64,000 nt of DNA from Bradyrhizobium iriomotense (GTDB taxonomy: Bacteria > Pseudomonadota > Alphaproteobacteria > Rhizobiales > Xanthobacteraceae), in assembly GCF_030160715.1 (NCBI RefSeq), contig NZ_BSOW01000005.1:1-64000 (forward strand), given 5' to 3'. The notes beneath the pieces were generated by a model. The model had not been told where the DNA came from. It was given only the letters and a program-made list of their open reading frames with translations, and did not search any database. Both the position numbers and the translations under genes were made by a program. Of this stretch, positions 58,780-64,000 are shown one piece after another. The stretch's first letter is position 1. Every line of letters starts with the position of its first letter.

Positions 58780-59763
58780 CTACTCGATGGCCTCGTCGGC
58801 GCTCGCAAGCAGTGCCGGCGGCACCTCGATCCCCAACAGCTTCGCCGTCTTCAAATTGATGACAAGCTCGAATTTTGTCGGCGCCTGCACCGGAAGATCG
58901 GCCGGCTTCGTTCCGCGGAGAATCCTGTCCGCATAGGAAGCGACCTCGCGGAACAACTCCGGGAAATCCAGCCCGTACGACATCAGCGCGCCGCTTGTCG
59001 GAAAGCTGCGGAACGGATGGATGCTGGGAATGCGCAGCTCATTGGTCAAGCTGACGATCAGGTCCTGATGCAGGATCGGCAGGGAGTCGGGGAGCGTCAT
59101 CAGCCCGGCCCTGGGCAAACCACCGGCGCCGCGAATGGCGCGCTCGATCTCGCCGGCATCGCCGACATAGATCGTCTGCACGTTAACGCCGGTTTCGCGT
59201 CCGTCGCTCTCGATCTGGCGCGCGAACGGCGCGCTGGTGTTGTTGTCAGGATTGGCAATCAGGACGATGCGCTCGATCGTCGTGTCGACGGCCTTCAACA
59301 GATCGACCCATTTTCCCCCGACCGCGAGTTCGAAATTCGTGAAGCCGGTGAGGCTTCCTCCGGGATGTGACAAGGATGCCACCACGCCGAGCTCGACAGG
59401 ATCGGCCACCAACAGGAATACGACGGGTATGGCGCCCGAGTACTTGCGCATGGCCTCGAGCGTGGGACTTCCCTGTGCGATCAGCAGGTCCGGCTGCCGT
59501 TGCACCAACGAAGCCGAAGCCTCCGACAGGGAGGATGACATTGGTTTGGCCAGCCGCAGGTCGAACTCCAGATTGTCGCCCTCGCGCCAGCCGAGCTCGC
59601 GCAGCCGGTCCAGGAGCGCGGCGCGGAGCGGCAGCAATTGCTGCTCGCTAAACGAGGAGACCATGCCGACGAGCCTCCTGCGCGGCACCGGCTGGGCGTT
59701 CGCCGCAAGCCATGGCGCGGCCGCAAGGAGCGCGATTGCGCGGATGAAGGCACGCCGGATCAT
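58780..59763 (-). CDS. ABC transporter substrate-binding protein (ABC_sub_bind/TrpX-like family)
   Basis: 327 residues from ATG 59763 (MIRRAFIRAIALLAAAPWLA). A Tat-like or Sec signal peptide with RR near the start is typical of this rhizobial family. The mature fold shows VGMVSSFSEQQLLPLRAALLDRLRELGWREGDNLEFDLR, then IPVVFLLVADPVELGVVASLSHPGG-type segments and the C-terminal INLKTAKLLGIEVPPALLASADE, which is diagnostic. The longer open frame to 60660 runs antisense through the next gene. These proteins are often orphans, as here; ligands are mostly unknown (tryptophan or tyrosine in some). Confidence 0.88.
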   Translation of the reverse strand: MIRRAFIRAIALLAAAPWLAANAQPVPRRRLVGMVSSFSEQQLLPLRAALLDRLRELGWREGDNLEFDLRLAKPMSSSLSEASASLVQRQPDLLIAQGSPTLEAMRKYSGAIPVVFLLVADPVELGVVASLSHPGGSLTGFTNFELAVGGKWVDLLKAVDTTIERIVLIANPDNNTSAPFARQIESDGRETGVNVQTIYVGDAGEIERAIRGAGGLPRAGLMTLPDSLPILHQDLIVSLTNELRIPSIHPFRSFPTSGALMSYGLDFPELFREVASYADRILRGTKPADLPVQAPTKFELVINLKTAKLLGIEVPPALLASADEAIE

Positions 59764-59958
59764 GCGCGGCCCGGATTGGCAAAAGCCGAATGCATCACGC
59801 GCGTGTACCAGCATTCTGCCATCCATGGGATAGGCAAATGCAGGCGGGCCAGCCCCGGGCAGGTGAACGCAGCCCGCCCGAGGTGCGACTAACCGCCAAA
59901 TACCCCCTCCGGCCGCCCAGCCGGACACCTCATCGCTTCGAAGCGTTCGGGACCAGAC

Positions 59959-60561
59959 ATGAGACTTCCCCTCCTCGTCGCCCTCACCCTCGCCGCTCTC
60001 GGCGGCACCGGCCATGCCCAAGAGGCCACCAAGGCCCAGTCCGATGCTTTCGACGCGCGAATGTTTGCCGGCGCGCCTGGCCACAAGGCCTATGCCTGCT
60101 TCGTCCGCCGCTACGATGCCGACCATCTGGCTCGCCATCCGAAGCAGAAGGTTGCCTCCATGAAGTTGCTGGTCTCGGCCGAGTACGAGAAGGAGGACAA
60201 GGAGCTGCACTACGCCTTCCGCCTCGGCTTCCGATACCGGCACCGCTCGGGCGAATTCGACACCTCCGGCTCCTGCGGCCACGCGCTGTTTCAGGACAAT
60301 GGCGACGAGGTCCGCTTCGGCTGCGGCGTCGATTGCGACGGCGGCGGCATCGGGATCGCGCTGTCCAAGGACGACAAATCGGCGATCGTCCGGCTCGAGC
60401 GCGTCAAGGTCTGGCAGAACAACAAGCTTGACGACGACGCCGAGGAATCGCTGGTCGCCGGCGCCGACGACAAGATTTTCCGACTCGATCGCGCCGACAC
60501 GAGCGAGTGCGCCTCGCTCGTGACCGACCGCAAGGAACTCGCTGCGCTTCGCCACAAGTGA
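59959..60561 (+). CDS. Secreted hypothetical protein with conserved cysteines
   Basis: 200 residues. A signal peptide (1-20, ending GHAQ) precedes a mature domain with Cys in YACFVRRYD, SGSCGHALF, FGCGVDCDGGG and SECASL, five in all. The DGGGIGIALSKDDKSAIVRL segment looks like a beta-rich core. Probably periplasmic with disulfides. I do not recognise a named family. It is divergent from the binding-protein gene (195-base gap with no recognised motif) and followed by a family 1 repeat. Confidence 0.78.
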   Translation: MRLPLLVALTLAALGGTGHAQEATKAQSDAFDARMFAGAPGHKAYACFVRRYDADHLARHPKQKVASMKLLVSAEYEKEDKELHYAFRLGFRYRHRSGEFDTSGSCGHALFQDNGDEVRFGCGVDCDGGGIGIALSKDDKSAIVRLERVKVWQNNKLDDDAEESLVAGADDKIFRLDRADTSECASLVTDRKELAALRHK

Positions 60562-60576
60562 TGGGTTCGGACGAAC

Positions 60577-60679
60577 TAAAGCGCGATGAGATTGGGATGA
60601 ATCGTCATTGCGCTTTAGATTGTTGTTTGAGCATGATCTTTGAGGAAAACCGCTTCGCACTTTTCCGGATCATGCTCTA
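60577..60679. repeat. Intergenic repeat, family 1, copy 4
   Basis: TAAAGCGCGATGAGATTGGG ... CATTGCGCTTTAG, then GAGCATGATCTTTGAGG ... CCGGATCATGCTCTA. Same orientation as the copies at 3819 and 23280. It ends 12 bases before the start of the DsrE gene, so unlike the others it abuts a 5' end and not a stop codon. Confidence 0.9.
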
Positions 60680-60691
60680 GGGAGAGCCGTC

Positions 60692-61141
60692 ATGAACCGA
60701 CGTAATATTTTGTGGAGCGCAGCATCGGCTTTGGGCGCTGCCTTCGCCGCGGCGCGCGCCAAGGCCACGACCGAACCGACACCAGCGGACAGACTGAAGG
60801 TCGTCTACCATTTGAGCGATGCCGAGAAGGTCAATTTCGTGCTCGGCAACATCCAGAACCACATCGACGGCGTCGGTGGTCCCGAGCACGTGACGATCGC
60901 GCTCGTCATCCATGGGCCGGCGCTCAAGGCGTTTCACCGGACGCGGGCCAATCCCGACGTCAGCAAGCGCGTCGGCGATTTCTCCAAGGACGGCGTGGAG
61001 CTCGCCGCCTGCGGCAACACCATGAAGGCGCAGAACATCACGCTGAAGGATCTCTTGCCCGGCTTCGTCAGCGCAGAAAAAGGCGGCGTAGTCCGCCTCG
61101 CGGAGCTGCAATCGCAGGGATATCTGTATCTGAGGCCTTAA
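60692..61141 (+). CDS. Exported DsrE/DsrF-like protein
   Basis: 149 residues. A short Tat-like signal (MNRRNILWSAASALGAAFAAARAKA) is followed by a DsrE fold: LKVVYHLSDAEKVNFVLGNIQNHID, VTIALVIHGPALKAF, and VELAACGNTMKAQNI, in which Cys lies at the position of the persulfide-carrying Cys of DsrE proteins. Family members relay sulfur; exported rhizobial versions are uncharacterised. The repeat that ends at 60679 lies directly upstream, so its 5' leader includes that repeat or is very short. Confidence 0.85.
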   Translation: MNRRNILWSAASALGAAFAAARAKATTEPTPADRLKVVYHLSDAEKVNFVLGNIQNHIDGVGGPEHVTIALVIHGPALKAFHRTRANPDVSKRVGDFSKDGVELAACGNTMKAQNITLKDLLPGFVSAEKGGVVRLAELQSQGYLYLRP

Positions 61142-61207
61142 GGCCGATGCGGGCGGCCTCCCCTTCTCCCCTTGTGAGAGAAGGGTATGCGCATCCGCAA
61201 AAGTGGC

Positions 61208-62752
61208 TTAGGCCGCCGCGGGGATCGGCCGCGGGCTGACCACGTATTCCCGCAAGACCTTGTCGTTGGCATCGACCTCGATCAACGACACGTCGTAGGT
61301 CCAGAGATCGGCCAGATGCTGAAGCACGCGCTTGGCGTCGGTCTCGTTGAGCTGCGAGCCCTTGATGACGTGATGGTGCAGGATCAGCCGGCGGTCGCCG
61401 GCGAGGTCGACGTCGACCACTTCGATATTGGCATCGATGAAGCCGACATCGTGCTGCCGTGCGAGCTCGCGGCGGACGCGGCGAAAACCGCGCTCGTCGT
61501 GGATGGCGTCGACCCGGATGCCGGCGCGCTCCTCCGGATCGTCGTGGAGATGGAACATGCGCAGGTGCCGCATCAGCTTGGGGCTGAGGAACTGCCCGAT
61601 GAAGCTCTCATCGCGGTAGTTCGCCCAGACATCGCGCAACACACCCATCGGATCGCCCTTGCCGGCGATGTCCGGGAACCACTCACGGTCCTCGGCCTCG
61701 GGATTCGTGGCGATCCGCTCGATATCCTGCATCATCGCAAAACCGAGCGCATAAGGATTGAAGCCGGAGAAGCGCGGATCGTCGAACTCGGGCTGGAACA
61801 CCACGTTGGTGTGCGACTGGAGGAATTCGAGGAAGTTGCCGTCGGTAATGCGGCCCTGCTTATGCAGGGTCGACATGATGCGGTAGTGGACGTAGGTCGC
61901 CGTCCCCTCGTTCATCACCTTGGTCTGACTCTGCGGGTAGAAATACTGCGCGATGTGGCGGACGATGCGCAGCAATTCACGCTGCCAGGGAGCCAGCCGC
62001 GGCGCGCTCTTTTCCAGGAAGTAGAGCAGGTTTTCCTGCGGCAGGCCGAGCAGCTTGCGACGCCGCTCGATGCTCAGCACCGATCGGCTCTTGGTCGCAC
62101 CCTTGGGCACAGTGCGCCAGAGATCGTTGAAGACTTCTTCCTCGTGCTGGCGGCGGCGCCCTGCCCGCTTCTCCTCGACGCGCAAATCGAGCTTCTTCTT
62201 GCCGGGATAGCGGTCAATGCCGTGCGACATCAGCGCATGCGCGGCATCCAGCGTGCGTTCTACCTCGACCCGGCCGTAGCGCTCCTCGCATTGCGAGACG
62301 TAGTTCTTGGCGAAATCGAGATAGTCCAGAATGCCGTCGGCGTCGGTCCACTGCTTGAACAAATAGTTGTTCTTGAAGAAGTGATTGTGGCCGAAGGCAG
62401 CATGCGCGATCACCAGCGTCTGCATCGTCGCCGTGTTCTCCTCCATCAAATAGGAGATGCAGGGCGAGGAGTTGATGACGATCTCGTAGGCGAGGCCCAT
62501 CAGGCCTTTACGGTAGGAGGCCTCGTGGAAGGCGAAGTGCTTACCGAACGACCAGTGCTTGTAGAACAGCGGCATGCCGACGGAGGAATACGCGTCCAGC
62601 ATCTGCTCGGCGGTGATTACCTCGATCTGGTTCGGATAGACGTCGAGGCCGAGCTCTTTCTTCGCGACACCCTCGCAGGCATCGTGGATACGCTGCAAGG
62701 TGTGGAAGTCCCAGTCCGCGCCTTCGAACAATCGCCCGGTCTTGTCCGTCAT
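61208..62752 (-). CDS. SpoVR family protein
   Basis: 514 residues, matching the proteobacterial SpoVR/YcgB length. Characteristic segments include FEGADWDFHTLQRIHDACEGVA near the N-terminus, PNQIEVITAEQMLDAYSSVGMP, NSSPCISYLMEENTATMQTLVIAHAAFGHNHFFKNN in part, and NEGTATYVHYRI. The His/Glu pattern (MEEN..., AHAAFGHNHFF) suggests a metal site. Its start overlaps the YeaH-like stop (ATGA at 62749), so the two are co-translated. In many proteobacteria the set is prkA-yeaH-spoVR and is linked to stress and stationary phase; biochemical function is not established. Confidence 0.93.
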   Translation of the reverse strand: MTDKTGRLFEGADWDFHTLQRIHDACEGVAKKELGLDVYPNQIEVITAEQMLDAYSSVGMPLFYKHWSFGKHFAFHEASYRKGLMGLAYEIVINSSPCISYLMEENTATMQTLVIAHAAFGHNHFFKNNYLFKQWTDADGILDYLDFAKNYVSQCEERYGRVEVERTLDAAHALMSHGIDRYPGKKKLDLRVEEKRAGRRRQHEEEVFNDLWRTVPKGATKSRSVLSIERRRKLLGLPQENLLYFLEKSAPRLAPWQRELLRIVRHIAQYFYPQSQTKVMNEGTATYVHYRIMSTLHKQGRITDGNFLEFLQSHTNVVFQPEFDDPRFSGFNPYALGFAMMQDIERIATNPEAEDREWFPDIAGKGDPMGVLRDVWANYRDESFIGQFLSPKLMRHLRMFHLHDDPEERAGIRVDAIHDERGFRRVRRELARQHDVGFIDANIEVVDVDLAGDRRLILHHHVIKGSQLNETDAKRVLQHLADLWTYDVSLIEVDANDKVLREYVVSPRPIPAAA

Positions 62753-64000
62753 GGAGCGGCTTTCTCCTGTTTTTCGCGGCGCTGGAACAGGTCGTGGAAC
62801 ACCGGGAAGATTTCGCTGCGCTCGCTGACCTTGCGCATCGACAGCGGCGCGCCGCTGTTGCGCAGGCGATCATAAAGCGTCCACAGCGAGGAATCGGAGA
62901 GATCGAAGGCGCTGCCGCCGGACTCACCGACCTCGAGATAGGCGAAGAACTGGCAGACCGGCAGGATCTTCTCGGTCAGAAGCATGCCGGCGAGCTCGCC
63001 GTCGGAATAGGAGTTGTCGCCGTCGGAGGCTTGCGCCGCGTAGATGTTCCAGTCCGCCGGATTGAAGCGCTCGCGCACGATCTCGTGCATCGCCTGGAGC
63101 GCGCTCGACACCAGCGTGCCGCCGGAGGCCGGACTATAGAAGAAGGTCTGCTCGTCCACCTCCTCCGCGCGGTCGGTGTGGCGGATGAAGACGATCTCGA
63201 CGTGCTTGTAGCGGCGCTTCAGGAAGACGTAGAGCAGCATGTAGAAGCGCTTGGCGAGGTCCTTCATGTGCTCGGACATCGAGCCGGAGACGTCCATCAG
63301 GCAGAACATCACGGCCTGCGCCACCGGCTTGGGCACCGTCTCGAAGCGGCGATAGCGAATGTCGATCGGATCGATGAAGGGAATGCGCTTGGATTTCGCC
63401 TTCAGCTTCTCGAGCTCGGCGACGAGCGCAGCGCGCTCGTCTTCGTCGGTGCATTCGGCGATCCTGGCTTCCAGCTCGTCCATCTCGTCCTTGCGCGGAC
63501 GGCGCAGCGCGATGCGGCGGGCGAGCGCGAGCCTGACGGTTCGGCTGACGGAGATGTTCGCGGGCGAGCCGGACGTGGTGTAGCCGGCGCGCTGGATGCC
63601 CTCGCTCTCGGTCTGCGCGATCTTGCGCTTGGCGAGATCGGGAAGCTCGAGATCGTCGAGGAAGAGATCGACGAACTCGTCGCGGGAGAGGACAAAGCGG
63701 AAGGCGTCCTCGCTGTCGCCTTCGCCGGGACCGGAGTCCTTGGCGCTGCCCTGCCCCGAGCGCTGTAGATAGTCGCCCTCGATGAACTTCTTGTTCCCGG
63801 GCAACACCATGTCGCGCGTGCCGCCTTCGCGGCGGAAGCGCGGCTCGTGCATCCCGTCGAGGGGGATCGTAACCTCACCACCCTCCAGGACGTCCTTGAT
63901 ATCGCGTTCCTGCGAGGTCTTCTTGACGGCGCCCTGCACCAGGGATTTGGCCCGACGCAAGAACCGCTGGCGGTTCTCAAGACTCTTACCGCCCGGATTC
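62749..64000 (-). CDS. YeaH/YhbH family protein (DUF444), 5' end beyond the window
   Basis: At least 417 residues. The reading frame stays open to the right edge, where it encodes NPGGKSLENRQRFLRRAKSL, the normal start region of this family; the Met at 63960 is therefore internal and only about 8-10 residues are missing. The protein contains VKKTSQERDIKDVLEGG, PLDGMHEPRF, and a von Willebrand A-like domain with the MIDAS-type DVSGSMSEHMKDLAKRF. It works with the PrkA serine kinase in other bacteria, so prkA is expected just beyond the right edge. Overlaps spoVR by ATGA. Confidence 0.92.
   Translation of the reverse strand, partial: NPGGKSLENRQRFLRRAKSLVQGAVKKTSQERDIKDVLEGGEVTIPLDGMHEPRFRREGGTRDMVLPGNKKFIEGDYLQRSGQGSAKDSGPGEGDSEDAFRFVLSRDEFVDLFLDDLELPDLAKRKIAQTESEGIQRAGYTTSGSPANISVSRTVRLALARRIALRRPRKDEMDELEARIAECTDEDERAALVAELEKLKAKSKRIPFIDPIDIRYRRFETVPKPVAQAVMFCLMDVSGSMSEHMKDLAKRFYMLLYVFLKRRYKHVEIVFIRHTDRAEEVDEQTFFYSPASGGTLVSSALQAMHEIVRERFNPADWNIYAAQASDGDNSYSDGELAGMLLTEKILPVCQFFAYLEVGESGGSAFDLSDSSLWTLYDRLRNSGAPLSMRKVSERSEIFPVFHDLFQRREKQEKAAP

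Noticed and set aside
59764..60660. N-terminal extension of the ABC_sub_bind frame to 626 residues
   Set aside because: It runs antisense through the secreted protein gene at 59959-60561 and into a repeat. The signal peptide begins at 59763.
271..60679. Families of short palindromic repeats as a possible CRISPR array
   Set aside because: The copies are dispersed singly over tens of kilobases, are 80-170 bases long with internal symmetry, and no cas genes are present.

Overview
This is a high-GC, gene-dense stretch of alphaproteobacterial chromosome, most likely from Bradyrhizobium. The main support is a D(-)-tartrate dehydratase that matches the characterised Bradyrhizobium enzyme (389 residues, KxK at 182/184, catalytic His322). 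A complete pqqABCDE operon, an intracellular PHA depolymerase, and several small intergenic repeat families typical of that genus agree. Codon use makes long antisense shadow frames common, and these were set aside. No tRNA, rRNA, CRISPR array or prophage was seen. The left edge cuts the first 19 codons of an IS110-type transposase, and the right edge cuts the 5' end of a YeaH/DUF444 gene.

Layout. 0-9 kb: GNAT and GMC oxidoreductase genes, an SMP-30 lactonase, an AraC/GyrI regulator divergent from an enolase-superfamily dehydratase, small proteins, a GST and PHA depolymerase. 9.5-17.6 kb: a hybrid histidine kinase followed by a 56-residue Cys-containing membrane peptide, a HerA-like ATPase, a TetR/tautomerase divergent pair with two operator-like palindromes, an AraC/cupin divergent pair and a flavin monooxygenase. 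17.6-26.2 kb: a probable aromatic meta-cleavage island (GntR, extradiol dioxygenase, MhpA-like hydroxylase, FAH-family hydrolase, MHS transporter, orphan Leu/Ile/Val-type binding protein, alpha/beta hydrolase, MarR). 26.3-31.5 kb: a membrane-bound AraC regulator, a phosphoesterase/di-haem peroxidase operon and an amino-acid-type binding protein. 31.7-40.5 kb: an RND efflux adaptor and pump, a CPA2 antiporter with two Usp domains, and an MFS/AraC divergent pair. 40.8-46.1 kb: malonyl-CoA decarboxylase, tarD, DUF3297, glutathione peroxidase, amidase and a DUF6894 protein.

46.3-51.5 kb is the pqqABCDE operon. It is followed, by an 11-base overlap, by a proline-iminopeptidase-like hydrolase and an uncharacterised protein. 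51.7-56.4 kb is a tightly overlapping three-gene operon: a GltD-like flavoprotein with a ferredoxin tail plus the alpha and beta subunits of a 2-oxoacid:ferredoxin oxidoreductase. 56.5-61.1 kb carries secreted small proteins, a class III cyclase fused through one membrane helix to a degenerate FGE-sulfatase domain, and an ABC_sub_bind protein. 61.2-64 kb has SpoVR and YeaH.

The observations most worth following are: the peptidase joined to the pqq operon; the cyclase-FGE fusion; the self-contained KorAB-flavoprotein operon; the meta-cleavage island; tandem hairpins ending in a T-run just before the ribosome binding site of a small orphan gene; large structured intergenic hairpins near 16.0 and 21.86 kb; and a repeat family whose terminal TAG is the stop codon of neighbouring genes.
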